Positions 1-10,200 of a stretch of 63,862 nt of DNA are shown piece by piece. Within the stretch, counting starts at the first letter, position 1. Each line of letters begins with the position of its first letter. A program made the position numbers and the translations under genes. Source of the stretch: Nitrospira sp. (GTDB taxonomy: Bacteria > Nitrospirota > Nitrospiria > Nitrospirales > Nitrospiraceae); contig JAOUMR010000008.1 of the NCBI GenBank assembly GCA_029881435.1, positions 1 to 63,862 of the forward strand, in the 5' to 3' direction. Under the pieces are notes generated by a model. The model worked only from the letters and a program-made list of their open reading frames with translations. It had not been told where the DNA came from and did no database searches.

Positions 1-1
1 A

Positions 2-1186
2 TTTTTCGATGCCACCGGTCGCTCCCAATTTGTAGGGTCGCCCGACCAGCCTGATTTTCGCCTACAGGCGGAAGACGATTCGGACAATCGACTCCTCAAT
101 GACCCAGAAAACGGGCTGTTTCGTGCCATGGGACAACTCGGACTGGTGGAGGAGCTAAAAGTGTATGCTCCTACGGATCCCGGCCTCCTTTGTACCATTG
201 ATACCACCATCACAACCAACACCAACCCTTCTCTTCGGCAATCAGTCCGAATGCAGTTGGGGGCCCTGGATCTACCTTCACTGAAAGCCGCGGTCCAGGT
301 CGGTCAGCACTTGGGTTTGTTCCTTCCTGGCGGTGAATCGCCGGTCACCATGCATTGGGGTGACTTAAAAGTGGGTGGAAACCTCGTACTCAAACAGGCG
401 AAAGATCTTCCGAGGAAAAGCGCGATCGCGCCCGTGACCGGGCAGGGCTATGACGAAACCAATCAGCGAGAGGATAGGTGGATGGAGGCATGGGTGGGAG
501 GAGATGTGCGGCTGACCAACCCGGCGGTCCCTCCGACCACGGATGTCCTCCCCAACCTCCATGTAGGGCAGAATCCTATTCCCGGCATTCGATTCGATGA
601 GTGGCCGTACGAACATCTGAAACGAATAGCCAAACGATTTGGTCGGTACTTTGCGATCGATCGTGAGGGGCTTCTCTATCCTCAAGGGGTTGTTGAGTTG
701 GGCAAAGGCCTCCCTCCAGAGGAAGCCTTACGGTCGCAAACCCCTGGTGATCAGCTGGGTCTGATCTTTATCGATACGCTCGACCAAACGGCGCCACACC
801 CCGACAATCTTGGAGTCCTCAAGCTCCGGGCTCCGTACCTAGAAGGTACGATAGTGATGCAAGGGCACGTCGTGCTGGCCCCAAATGGGACTGGTACAAC
901 CGTCCAAGCTCTGAGCCCTCCAATATCTGACCAAAACAACGCGCTCGCTCGAACACCTATTCATCTGTCGGGGGTGCATCTTAACGGCGTGCTCTATGCC
1001 AGCGGGACCATCACTGTCACTGGAAGAACAAAGCTGTACGGTGCGGTAGTGGCCGGGGAGACGATTGCACCGTCAGACTCAGGCAGCTCGCTTGAGGTGT
1101 GGTACGACCACGATCTCGGGCAGGGGCTGTTCCGTGGCTTGCCGGTCGTCTATCGCGCTCCGGGGACCTGGGTGGCACGTTACTGA
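2..1186 (+). CDS. Pilus-associated protein, C-terminal part (5' end outside window)
   Basis: The reading frame is open from base 2, so the first in-window ATG at 128 is not the true start and this is the last ~394 residues of a longer protein. The C-terminus has the short beta-strand pattern 'GVLYASGTITV...LYGAVVAGE', typical of the DUF4900/DUF7305-like tail of PilX-N-terminal-domain pilus proteins. These extracytoplasmic proteins accompany type IV pilus minor pilins. The gene lies just upstream of a pilB-type ATPase and a minor pilin operon on the same strand, which fits a role in pilus assembly or surface decoration. The exact role is unknown, and the pilin-like N-terminus cannot be checked because it lies outside the window. 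Confidence 0.6.
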   Translation, partial: FFDATGRSQFVGSPDQPDFRLQAEDDSDNRLLNDPENGLFRAMGQLGLVEELKVYAPTDPGLLCTIDTTITTNTNPSLRQSVRMQLGALDLPSLKAAVQVGQHLGLFLPGGESPVTMHWGDLKVGGNLVLKQAKDLPRKSAIAPVTGQGYDETNQREDRWMEAWVGGDVRLTNPAVPPTTDVLPNLHVGQNPIPGIRFDEWPYEHLKRIAKRFGRYFAIDREGLLYPQGVVELGKGLPPEEALRSQTPGDQLGLIFIDTLDQTAPHPDNLGVLKLRAPYLEGTIVMQGHVVLAPNGTGTTVQALSPPISDQNNALARTPIHLSGVHLNGVLYASGTITVTGRTKLYGAVVAGETIAPSDSGSSLEVWYDHDLGQGLFRGLPVVYRAPGTWVARY

Positions 1187-1283
1187 GATAGGGGTACGGC
1201 GAATGACTCTGGCGAGCCATATGATTCAGATAGAGGCACACAAAAACCAACTTCTTATTGTCTATGTCAAAGGATGAGCTAAA

Positions 1284-3110
1284 ATGATGACGCAAACTCT
1301 GGTCACACGTCCGAAAAGATCAGTTCTTTCAGGTGCAAGTCTAAAGAAACAACAGATGGGCAAGCAACCCCGTAAGATGACGATGGAGCGCAGTCTCTTA
1401 GACTGTATCGCCTATCGTGGTCTCATTAGCCAGATCGATCTGGATACTGCAGTAGAGGAGTCATTATCGCGCGAGGTCGACCTGGAAATGATCTTGCTGG
1501 AAAAATACCGGGTACCACGCGCCGCGCTCGGATTGGCGCTCAGCGAGTTCTATCAATGTCCGTATGTCCCGTATGATGAGCGGACGGTCATCGACCCAGA
1601 ACTCTTAAAAAATCTCAGCTTCGATTATCTCAGGCGAAACTCATGGATTCCTCTGAAGCGACAGGGGACCGTGCTTGATGTTGTCATCAATGATCCACAC
1701 GATTTGGAAAAAGGGCTCGATATCCGGCGGGCATTCCCCGGCACTACCGTTCGCTTCTCTGTCGGACTTCGGCGTGATATCGAGCAGTACCTGTTCGTGG
1801 CAACAGGACAGGCTAACGGGGGCTCTATCACCGATATCCTTGGGGAACTCGTCGATGAGGCAGGTATTGAGCGAAGTGCCGAGGGAGAACCAGGCGAGAT
1901 CGACGAAAACGACTCGGCCATCGTACGGCTTACAAATCAAATCATTGCAGAGGGGTACCGGCTCGGGGTTTCCGATATCCACATTGAGCCATACTCCGAT
2001 CGAAAAGAAACGGCCGTACGGTTTCGAGTCGACGGCACCTGCTTTACCTACATGCGCATTCCCGCTGTCTATCGGCGGGCCATTGTCTCGAGACTGAAGA
2101 TCATGGCCAATTTAGATATTGCGGAACGCCGAAAGCCCCAGGACGGGAAAATCCGCTACAAATTGGCAAAGGATCGTGAAATCGAATTGCGTGTGGCCAC
2201 CTTGCCGACTGCCGGCAGCAATGAGGATGTGGTATTGCGGCTTCTGACTCCCAAGGAAATCATGCCGCTAGAGGCAATGGATTTTTCACCGGAGATATTG
2301 CAAGTCGTCAAGGAACTTTCGGAGCGTCCATATGGGGTCTTTCTTTGTGTGGGACCCACTGGGTCGGGAAAGACCACCACGCTACACGCGGTGATGAGAC
2401 ACATCAACAGCGACGAACGAAAAATTTGGACAGCAGAAGACCCCATCGAAATCACCCAGGAAGGTTTGAGACAAGTTCAGGTCCATCCCAAAATCGGGTT
2501 TACCTTTGCCTCCGCGATGCGGGCATTTCTTCGTGCAGACCCTGACGTGATTATGATCGGCGAGATGCGGGACAAAGAAACGGCCGACATCGCGATAGAA
2601 GCGTCACTCACTGGGCATTTAGTGATGAGCACGCTACACACCAACAGTGCGGTGGAGACCGTCACTCGCCTGTTGGACATGGGGTGCGACTCGTTCAACT
2701 TTGCTGATGCGATGTTGGGTATCCTGGCCATGCGTCTTTGTAAGCGCATTTGCCTTCACTGCAGGGAGAGCTACCACCCCACGCAACAGGAATATGATGA
2801 GCTGGTGCAAGGCTATGGAGCTCGGTACTGGGAGAGGCTGGGTGTCACGTACACCGAGGATTTCACTCTCTATCGGGGAAAGGGTTGTGAGGCGTGCAAT
2901 AACAGTGGGTTTAAAGGACGGGTGGCCTTGCATGAGCTTCTGGTTGGGTCAGAAGATCTTAAAAACTTGATTCAAGGGAAAGCGAGAACCGCTGAGATCT
3001 TGAGCGTGGCAATGCGAGATGGCATGGTCACCTTGTTACAAAATGGCATCGAGAAAGTGCTAAGAGGTGTGACGACATATCGTCAAGTACGGGCCGTTGC
3101 GATCAAATAG
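1284..3110 (+). CDS. pilB: Type IV pilus / type II secretion assembly ATPase (PilB/GspE family)
   Basis: A cytoplasmic hexameric ATPase that powers pilus extension or pseudopilus assembly. It has 608 residues, normal for PilB. An N-terminal MshEN-like region (about 30-160) precedes the ATPase core. Visible motifs are the Walker A GPTGSGKTTT (about 356-365), an Asp-box region with 'TAEDPIEI', Walker B with 'DVIMIGEMRD' (about 421), a His box 'GHLVMSTLHTN', and a C-terminal zinc site made of CxxC pairs near 490 and 535. A ribosome site AAGGATGAG lies before the ATG. It precedes the minor pilin operon. MshEN domains often bind c-di-GMP, and a PilZ gene follows, so c-di-GMP control is plausible. 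GspE is the alternative name; the pilin context favours PilB. Confidence 0.9.
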   Translation: MMTQTLVTRPKRSVLSGASLKKQQMGKQPRKMTMERSLLDCIAYRGLISQIDLDTAVEESLSREVDLEMILLEKYRVPRAALGLALSEFYQCPYVPYDERTVIDPELLKNLSFDYLRRNSWIPLKRQGTVLDVVINDPHDLEKGLDIRRAFPGTTVRFSVGLRRDIEQYLFVATGQANGGSITDILGELVDEAGIERSAEGEPGEIDENDSAIVRLTNQIIAEGYRLGVSDIHIEPYSDRKETAVRFRVDGTCFTYMRIPAVYRRAIVSRLKIMANLDIAERRKPQDGKIRYKLAKDREIELRVATLPTAGSNEDVVLRLLTPKEIMPLEAMDFSPEILQVVKELSERPYGVFLCVGPTGSGKTTTLHAVMRHINSDERKIWTAEDPIEITQEGLRQVQVHPKIGFTFASAMRAFLRADPDVIMIGEMRDKETADIAIEASLTGHLVMSTLHTNSAVETVTRLLDMGCDSFNFADAMLGILAMRLCKRICLHCRESYHPTQQEYDELVQGYGARYWERLGVTYTEDFTLYRGKGCEACNNSGFKGRVALHELLVGSEDLKNLIQGKARTAEILSVAMRDGMVTLLQNGIEKVLRGVTTYRQVRAVAIK

Positions 3111-3200
3111 CATCAGCCCGAGACAACCGATTCTCTAGCCCGCCTTATTCACGAGGCGTGAACAACGAGCCCGCTGGCTGACGGTTATGAATGAACCGGA

Positions 3201-3521
3201 CTAGGGAGTCTGCTCTAAAACTAATACAAAAGCCTTTAATCGCATCTGCCTATCCTGTGAAACCCGAATAAACTCAATCCCGCAGCGGTGCCCTGAAACC
3301 CAACGCACGGCCGCCAATTCAATATCAACCGGTGCCTGCCCGTCTAATAAGTCAATTTCAAGTGAAAGATACGTCGCATTGCCGGGTGGGCATTCGGCTG
3401 TGAAAGCGCATCCATGAGCCGAAAGATTTAAGACCGTTCCATCCAGCTTGTCGTCAGTGGTTTTAAATGTACAAGGAAGCTGGACGGCAAACCGTTTGAC
3501 CTTACGAGATTCTTGTCTCAT
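3201..3521 (-). CDS. PilZ domain protein (c-di-GMP receptor-like)
   Basis: A small single-domain protein of about 106 residues. It contains the PilZ signature: an N-terminal Arg-rich RxxxR-type motif ('RKVKRF') and the second motif 'NLSAHGC', matching (D/N)xSxxG. These residues bind cyclic di-GMP in the family, so the protein probably senses it. It lies convergent to pilB and divergent from the minor pilin operon, suggesting a link to pilus or surface behaviour. The start is uncertain: the ATG at 3521 begins right before the domain, but the frame remains open to a TTG at 3626 and no strong ribosome site decides. Confidence 0.8.
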   Translation of the reverse strand: MRQESRKVKRFAVQLPCTFKTTDDKLDGTVLNLSAHGCAFTAECPPGNATYLSLEIDLLDGQAPVDIELAAVRWVSGHRCGIEFIRVSQDRQMRLKAFVLVLEQTP

Positions 3522-3821
3522 CGATTCACTCGGAGCCTGATGCAGGTTAATCCCCCCGACCGTCAGAATATGAGTGGTAAGGTGCCGTTGCAGCATGCAC
3601 TGTCGGTACGCTAGTGATGCTGGCAATTTCTGTCAAGCAGACCCGGTCATTTCCTCGTACGAAACGGTACAACTCGCGCGACGAAAATTGTTGTTCCTAG
3701 GTGCGAAAAATGGGCGAAACCGAAGACCATGGCCATTCAACCACTTGTGCAAAGTCAATGAGTTAGGAGGAATAATCGTCTTTCATAAAGAGGCACGCCC
3801 CTTGCTCAATCTCGAGGCGCC
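3522..3821. other. Intergenic region upstream of the minor pilin operon
   Basis: About 300 bases between the divergent PilZ gene and the first pilin gene. I see an AGGAGG near 3765 not followed by an in-frame gene, and no convincing -35/-10 pair or known riboswitch core. It must hold the promoter or leader for the fimT-pilV-pilW-pilX-pilY1 operon, but I cannot place it. Confidence 0.4.
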
Positions 3822-4337
3822 ATGAAGAAGAACATGCCAATCTTGAGCCAGGCCACGTCAGAGGAAGGCGGTTTTACCCTCGTAGAAATCGCCATAGTTG
3901 GGGCTATTCTTAGTATCGCGGCTGCGCTGTCTGTCCCGAACTTTCTTCAGATGTACGCAAAACATGAGCTGTACCAAGCAACCACAAGCCTCTATAACCG
4001 GTTAGTCCTTGCCCGTTCTTCGGCAATCAGCCGAAATGCCATGATTGCTGCAACACCGAGCAGTACTCCCATGGGACTGGACACGGTTGCGTTTACCGCG
4101 CCTCTTGGGCCGGAGACCCTTCCGGAAAAGATCAGATTCATAACGCCGCTCCCTGTGAACCCACTCGGGTTTACACCGCGGGGCTTGAGTACGAATCCGA
4201 ACCCATTAGGGCAGACAATTCAATTGCGGAGCACCCGAGACCCAAATCTAATTTATTCGATCACCCTGATGCCGTCGGGGAAGGTAACCTGGTGTCGGCA
4301 GGCCATCAATCCGTGCGTCATCAATGAACGGTCATGA
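3822..4337 (+). CDS. fimT: Minor pilin, FimT/GspH family
   Basis: A 171-residue prepilin. Near residue 14 there is a type III signal 'EGGFTLVEIAIVG': Gly before Phe for prepilin peptidase cleavage, then the Glu-5 of mature pilins and a hydrophobic helix. The following segment 'LYNRLVLARSSAISRN' is the characteristic FimT/GspH stretch after the helix. Minor pilins of this type prime pilus assembly, and FimT can bind DNA in some species. It is first in a same-strand run, overlapping the upstream end of the pilV frame by a few bases. The family call is strong; the FimT-versus-GspH choice rests on the pilus context. Confidence 0.82.
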   Translation: MKKNMPILSQATSEEGGFTLVEIAIVGAILSIAAALSVPNFLQMYAKHELYQATTSLYNRLVLARSSAISRNAMIAATPSSTPMGLDTVAFTAPLGPETLPEKIRFITPLPVNPLGFTPRGLSTNPNPLGQTIQLRSTRDPNLIYSITLMPSGKVTWCRQAINPCVINERS

Positions 4338-4356
4338 GCAAGAAGGTGAACGGATC

Positions 4357-4881
4357 ATGAAACGACACAATGAAAAGGGATTTACGTTGGCAGAGGTGAT
4401 GATCTCCGCTGCGATTCTAGGTGTCGGAGTCATGGGCATGGCGGCCATGCAGGGTGTGTCCTTTTCGAAGAACGTGGATGCCAACGACTTGTCGGTCGTC
4501 ACCAATGTTGCGGCCGACATGATGGAAAGAATCCAAAGTAATCGACGATTCGCGTGGGCCTACAACAATCTCGATACCACTGGGGCGGGGAACTGCTTGG
4601 CGGGTGGAATTCCAGCTCCTGCCCCGCCCGCGCCATTTTTCTGGATTGCGCCATCGGTTCCCGCGACCAGAGGAATTCAAGGTGATTGCACCCAGTGGCG
4701 AACATTGGTCTTGGCCACAAACTTATTAAACGCACGTGGCACTGTACAGGCGGTTCCAGTGCTTCCGCTCAGACCCGATTCCAGCGCTGTGCAGTTGACG
4801 GTACAGCTTCAATGGAATGACCGTGGGGCAGGACAGCGCACGCGCTCGGTGGCTTTTCGGACATTGATCGAGCCGGAATAG
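4357..4881 (+). CDS. pilV: Minor pilin PilV (type IV pilus modification protein)
   Basis: A prepilin-like protein of 174 residues with cleavage site 'KGFTLAEVMISAAILGVGVMG' close to the N-terminus, then 'NVAADMMERIQSNRR', typical of PilV. PilV joins PilW, PilX, FimU/T and PilY1 in the initiation complex at the pilus tip. I chose the ATG at 4357 because AGAAGGTG lies 8-10 bases upstream and because the cleavage site then sits nine residues in. An earlier ATG at 4324 would overlap fimT. Remainder of the protein is Pro/Ala-rich and variable, as usual. Confidence 0.85.
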   Translation: MKRHNEKGFTLAEVMISAAILGVGVMGMAAMQGVSFSKNVDANDLSVVTNVAADMMERIQSNRRFAWAYNNLDTTGAGNCLAGGIPAPAPPAPFFWIAPSVPATRGIQGDCTQWRTLVLATNLLNARGTVQAVPVLPLRPDSSAVQLTVQLQWNDRGAGQRTRSVAFRTLIEPE

Positions 4882-4923
4882 GGTCGTTGAGCACGTGAAA
4901 ACAGGATACGCAGGGAGCGCCCA

Positions 4924-6153
4924 ATGAGACCATCGCTAAAATTGTATGGCTGGAATCAAAGCGGCTTTACACTCGTGGAAATCATGGTGGCGACGATGAT
5001 GACCGCCGCGATCGTTGCGGCGGGATTCGGAGCACTCGTTGTCAGTCAGAAGACTACGCGCATTACCGGGCAAATCAGTAACACCCAGGCCACAGCCAGA
5101 AATGCTTTGGATATGATCACGGCCGATCTGAAACTAGCCGGTTTCGGGATGCGTGGTCTGACAACCACGGTGGGAGGGTGTCACATCAATGGGACGCCAT
5201 ATGCCCTCGTGCCAGGTGATAACAATCCTCTTGGGGCGGATACCGGGCCGGATACCATCTCCATGGTTGTGCCGATGACGAATTCCATCACCGCGGTGGG
5301 ACCATTGTGGCAAGTCTTTGTGCCGGGAGCCCCTGGAACCATCGGAGGCCTACAAACACCGATTGCAAATATTCCTATGCCGGCCAATGCAACTACGGCG
5401 ATGGGGAATGCCATCCCTGGTGGTGGGGCTGCATTACTCGGAATGCCGGTTTCGATCGGGGGAATGGCTGGTTCGACCATATCGGCCGTCAGTCCGGGCG
5501 GCCTGACACTCAATCCGGCCATTCCTGCCCCTGCGGCTTTTGGAAGTGGAACACAGGTATACCTGCTGCAATGCATCACCTATCAGGTGATTCCTCCTCC
5601 GGACAATCTCAACCTCTGCCAAGGGAATGCTCCCTGTTTAGTGCGTGGCGCGGTCCCGACCGTACTAGTAGGTCCGGGGGGGCCTCCCAATTGCAACCAG
5701 GTGAATTCAGGATGTATTCCCATCATGGACGGAGTTGAGGATCTTCAGCTGGGCTACGCCTGTGATGGTTGCGATCCCCGTGTCAATAATGGAATCCCTG
5801 ATTTGCAGCCGGACGACCTCAATTTATCGAATCAGTTCGACCAGGCGGATTTCATCACGGACCGAAATTGGTTTGGAACAGCTGGGCCATACGGGGCGTA
5901 TATGACTCCAAGGACGATACGGTTAGTGCAGGTAAACATCGTAGCCCGTCAGACCAGAGCTGATCAAGGGATGGGAGAAGGTCAAGCAACACCTGTGCAT
6001 ACAACGACATTTCCCGTCATTAGTGATCACAATCATACGACCGGGCTCTTTGCGCTGGGAGACACCGCATCGCCGGCACAACAATCGGCCTATTTCCAGT
6101 TTCGCCGACGAATCTTGACTCGGACAATCGAACTCCGCAATCAGAGGTTTTAA
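4924..6153 (+). CDS. pilW: Minor pilin PilW family
   Basis: A 409-residue prepilin with signal 'QSGFTLVEIMVATMMTAAIV' and the segment 'ARNALDMITADLKLAGFGMRG', which is the conserved PilW feature after the N-terminal helix. The long Gly/Pro/Asn-rich body with paired cysteines is expected of an extracellular pilus-tip component. PilW works with PilV, PilX and PilY1, all encoded next to it. Only one base separates it from the downstream pilX gene, so the two are probably translationally linked. Confidence 0.85.
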   Translation: MRPSLKLYGWNQSGFTLVEIMVATMMTAAIVAAGFGALVVSQKTTRITGQISNTQATARNALDMITADLKLAGFGMRGLTTTVGGCHINGTPYALVPGDNNPLGADTGPDTISMVVPMTNSITAVGPLWQVFVPGAPGTIGGLQTPIANIPMPANATTAMGNAIPGGGAALLGMPVSIGGMAGSTISAVSPGGLTLNPAIPAPAAFGSGTQVYLLQCITYQVIPPPDNLNLCQGNAPCLVRGAVPTVLVGPGGPPNCNQVNSGCIPIMDGVEDLQLGYACDGCDPRVNNGIPDLQPDDLNLSNQFDQADFITDRNWFGTAGPYGAYMTPRTIRLVQVNIVARQTRADQGMGEGQATPVHTTTFPVISDHNHTTGLFALGDTASPAQQSAYFQFRRRILTRTIELRNQRF

Positions 6154-6154
6154 C

Positions 6155-6772
6155 ATGATAATTCCCTCCGCAATTCCAATGAAAACCGGGGTGGCTAGCA
6201 ACGAGCGCGGCACGTCATTTATGACGGTGATGCTATTGATGCTGATCATCGGGGCGCTCGGAGTGGCTGCGCTCACCATGACAGGAATGGAAAACTCCAT
6301 GGCCGGATCCCTACGCATGGTCGAGGAAGGGACCGACGCGGCGGAGGCTTGTGTGGGATCGGCGGTCCGGGCGATTCGATTGACGATTGACGATCCTCAG
6401 ATGACAGGGCCGGCTGCAGTCCTTATCGCACCCCAGGGACCGGTACCCGCGGCCAATCAGGGGGTGTTTACTCAGGAAATCAATGGCACTCTCCGGAACA
6501 ACACGGATATTGCGGTTGGGGCGGGGAATGCTCCCAATCTTGTCATGAACGTCAACGGGTATGTGGTGAATGGAGACATCGATTTTCTGTACTCCAAGCG
6601 CCGGACCGGTAGTGATTTTGCCGATCCAGATAAGCCGACCTACGATCAATATTATCGAATCGATTGTCTAGCGGCCAACGCGGCGACCGGGGCAACGAGC
6701 CGCGTCATTGTGACCTTTGACTGTCTCAACACGACTGGTGAAGGCTGCGTGAAGCGAGGGAGCAACGGGTAA
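6155..6772 (+). CDS. pilX: Minor pilin PilX family
   Basis: 205 residues. The N-terminus 'NERGTSFMTVMLLMLIIGALGVAALTMTGMENSMAGS' is the PilX N-terminal domain: a hydrophobic helix with 'ERG' before it and an 'xxxxAGS' region after, lacking the classic Glu-5 pilin form. PilX is a minor pilin in the tip complex and affects aggregation and assembly. AGAGG eight bases before the ATG at 6155 supports that start, although an in-frame ATG at 6179 is possible. It sits between pilW and a small secreted protein gene ahead of pilY1. Confidence 0.8.
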   Translation: MIIPSAIPMKTGVASNERGTSFMTVMLLMLIIGALGVAALTMTGMENSMAGSLRMVEEGTDAAEACVGSAVRAIRLTIDDPQMTGPAAVLIAPQGPVPAANQGVFTQEINGTLRNNTDIAVGAGNAPNLVMNVNGYVVNGDIDFLYSKRRTGSDFADPDKPTYDQYYRIDCLAANAATGATSRVIVTFDCLNTTGEGCVKRGSNG

Positions 6773-6802
6773 GACACAATGGACGGGAGGCCCTGCATCG
6801 CT

Positions 6803-7156
6803 ATGAAACCTGCAAATCGTGGTAAAAACTCATCGCAACCTTGGTCCAAACTGACGATCCTTTCTACGATCATTGTGCTCGCCAGCACCACCGGAGTGCC
6901 TCAAGTAAGTCGTGCCGATGAGCCGTTTCCTGCTGCGATGGCAGGCTATCCCACGGGAACCATCACGGCGATCCATGAAACGACGTTTGAGATAAACGGG
7001 CGGACCGTCAGCTTGGTGCCCGAGGCTGTGATCGTCGATCGCCATGGTGATCCAGTCGCGCTGACCGTCATCCGAGTCAATACAGACGTGAGATACCGCA
7101 TTCAAAAGGGAACGACCGACAAGATCGACTGGATGTTGGTGATCTTACCCGAATAG
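6803..7156 (+). CDS. Small secreted protein of the pilus operon, unknown function
   Basis: About 117 residues from the ATG at 6803 (an in-frame ATG at 6779 would add eight residues). GGGAGG lies 12 bases before 6803. A positively charged start, a hydrophobic core 'LTILSTIIVLAST' and 'VSRADEP' suggest a Sec signal cleaved after SRA. The mature part is a short beta-rich domain with two repeats of the 'G-x-I-x-x-I/V-x-x-x-T-F/Y' type, resembling small periplasmic beta-barrel (SH3/OB-like) proteins. Its position between pilX and pilY1 suggests a pilus accessory role, perhaps helping PilY1. I do not recognise a named family. Confidence 0.65.
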   Translation: MKPANRGKNSSQPWSKLTILSTIIVLASTTGVPQVSRADEPFPAAMAGYPTGTITAIHETTFEINGRTVSLVPEAVIVDRHGDPVALTVIRVNTDVRYRIQKGTTDKIDWMLVILPE

Positions 7157-7210
7157 GGACGATGGATGAGAAACAATAGGTCACAGGCGAAAACTCCAAT
7201 GGAGGGTGCC

Positions 7211-10200
7211 ATGAAACGCGGGAATCAAGCAGTTCGTGGGACCGTCGCGCTGGCGTTGGCAGGTTACCTTGTCTGGGCCGGTTCAGCGCAGGCTCAGACC
7301 ATGGATCAGTACTTTGCTGTACCGCCCTTTGTCAGTGATCAGGTCGCTCCGAACATCATTTTGGTGCTGGACAATTCCGGGAGTATGAGTGGCCTTGGAT
7401 GCGATCAAAATGGCGACGGAGACTGTGTCGATTCAGCCGATCTTGATTTCGTGAACACGACGAAGTGGTCAGGGTACTTCGACTCGCTCACCTGTTATAC
7501 CTATGACACGGGTGACAATCGGTTCGAGCCAGCGACGGTCAGGGCGACATTGGCCACCGCCTGCAGTTCTACCCAATGGGACGGCAATTATCTCAATTGG
7601 GCCACCTTCCGTCGGTTTGATGCGCTGAAGAAAGCGATGATCGGAGGAGACTGTGTCGCTGCTCGAGCGGCTGATGGCACCTGCCCCGCAACGGGAACTC
7701 CCGCGCTCAAGACGGTCAGAGCACAGGCTAATGGCGTGAATACGGAGTCGGCGCTAGCCACTTACAACGGAGGAACTGGGCTCAATACCTATGTTGGCAG
7801 AATTCCGACAGCCGACACGAGTGGGACACCAAGCAATCTCTACATTGGCACTGCCGCAGCCTATTTCTGTGTGGATAACGATAACTCGTTCAATAGCAAC
7901 TGTGGCGACAGCTATAGTGTACGAAAGTATGAACTCAGGATCGGGTACAGCACTGAGCCGACCGGCACGATCCAGCAAATTGGTGCACAAGCTCGATTCG
8001 GGCTATTTGAGTTCAAACCGACAGGGGATGGCGCCCGCATGTTGGTGGGCGTTGGGTCTCGTCAATCCATCGATTTTAGTGGGAGCACCGTCGAAACCTT
8101 CAATACGAACACGGCTGCCATGATCGACGCCGTCCAAGAATCCTTCCCATCGACCTGGACACCTCTGTCCGAGTCGCTGTACGAAACGACTCGCTATATC
8201 GCACAGATCAATTCTACATACCTGTCATCGTCCTATGTGTATCCGATTGCCTATGCGGGTGGTAATTCAAACGGTGTGGCATTCCAGGGAAACGGTGTCG
8301 GCTCGATTGGTGGTTCAGAAATCACGGCTCTCACCGGCACTGAGGTCTGCCCGGCTGGCTATATCACGAACGCCTGTGGACGCGATCCCTATTTCTTCGG
8401 CAGCAATCACACGCCGGCCTGGGCGACGACCTCAACCAAGGTGGCCTGCTGTAAGACGTTCGTCATCCTCGTGACGGATGGAGAACCGACGCAAGACACC
8501 AATATCCCAGCCGGATTGCAGGACTATGCGCATGGGAGACATGGTCTCCACTGTAATGGAGGCAACGCGACGATTCATGCACCGAATGGAACTTGCAATA
8601 CAAATAGTGCGACCCCCCCGGCAACTCTGCTCGGGGAGCACAAAACGGATTATGGTAGTAGCGGAAATCATTATCTGGACGACGTCGCCTATTGGGCCCA
8701 TACGAATGATCTCCGGCCCTGCAATGGTTCAGCCGATGGGCAGATCTCCGTCTTGAACGTCACCGGGCATTGTCTCCCAGGCCTACAGAATGTCACGGTG
8801 TACACATTCTTCGCCTTTGGAAACATTGCGGGTCGAGAGCTGCTCATGCACGCGGCACAACTCGGAGGGTTCGAGGATACGAACGGCAATAACATTCCTG
8901 ACTTGGTGTCTGAATGGGACAAGGTCATCAATGCCACCGGTGCTCCAGGCAGCGATGGCATTCCGGACAACTATTTTGAGTCGTCAAATGTCGATGACTT
9001 GCAGGACCGCCTGATGGCGACCATCACCGCAATTCTGAGGAAAAGCGCATCAGGCACCTCCATATCGGTGCTGGCCACATCCGCGACCGGTGAAGGGTCG
9101 ATCTATCAGGCCTATTTTTTCACGAGTGACGTCGGTCAGAGTGGCGCAAACGTCAAGTGGACAGGATATTCGCATGCACTTTTCGTCGACGGCTTCGGGA
9201 ATTTTAGAGAGGATACGAATCAAGACGGGAAGCTGACGTACGATCAAGATCTGATCGTGACGACACGGTACGACAATAATCCCACCAGTCCGACCTATAA
9301 GAAAGTCCTGGTCGATAAGTTCGTAGATGCCAATGCAGACGGGGTGGCCGACAGTACGACACCCACCTTCACCGGCGATCTCAAGTCGATCAAGCCTATC
9401 TGGGAAGCGGGCACAGAACTCGCTAATGCGACGTCCGCCTCCCGCAAGATCCTGACCTGGGTCGATACTAATAACGATGGGATTGTTGACCCAACAGAAC
9501 AGATCGACTTCAGTGCGGCTAATTGTGCTGCGCTGCGGGACTATCTGCGGTATCCAGGCGATACGTGCGCGGGAGGGACCAACGCTACGAATCTCATCAA
9601 TTTCATACGCGGTGATGAGATCGCCGGGTTACGGACCCGGATGCTTGAGGTCCCGGTCGGCAGCGGAAGCTACAAGGTCTGGAGGCTGGGTGATCCCATT
9701 CACTCGACTCCGACGGTCGTGGGTGCTCCCAAGGCACGCTACGACCTGGCGTTCGGAGATCCCACCTACACAGCCTTTTACGCGAAATATCGAAATAGAC
9801 GCCAGGTTGTCTATGTCGGCGCGAATGACGGGATGCTCCACGCTTTTAACGGAGGCTACTACCATAAGGGCGACGATCCTACGACAGCCGCCGACGTGGA
9901 ACATGGTTGGTACACGAAAAATCCAACGGACAATTCGAGTGGTGCGAATTTGGGAGCGGAACTCTGGTCCTTCATTCCGCAGGAATTGTTGCCTCATCTC
10001 CAGTGGTTAGCCAGGACAGACTATACCCACGTGTATTATGTCGATCTGAAACCGACGATTGCTGAGGCGAGGATCTTCACCCCAGATGCCGATCACCCGG
10101 GAGGTTGGGGAACGGTCTTGATCGGTGGATTCCGGATGGGCGGCAGTTGTGGAAACTGTGCCGCCGGTTCAGGAGCTCCTCCGATGACGGTCACGATCGG

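Noticed and set aside
3690-3760. Possible c-di-GMP (GEMM) riboswitch before the pilin operon, suggested by GGGCGAAACC-like text and the PilZ neighbour
   Set aside because: The diagnostic GGGACGCAAAGC-type half and its pairing are absent; only a short resemblance remains.
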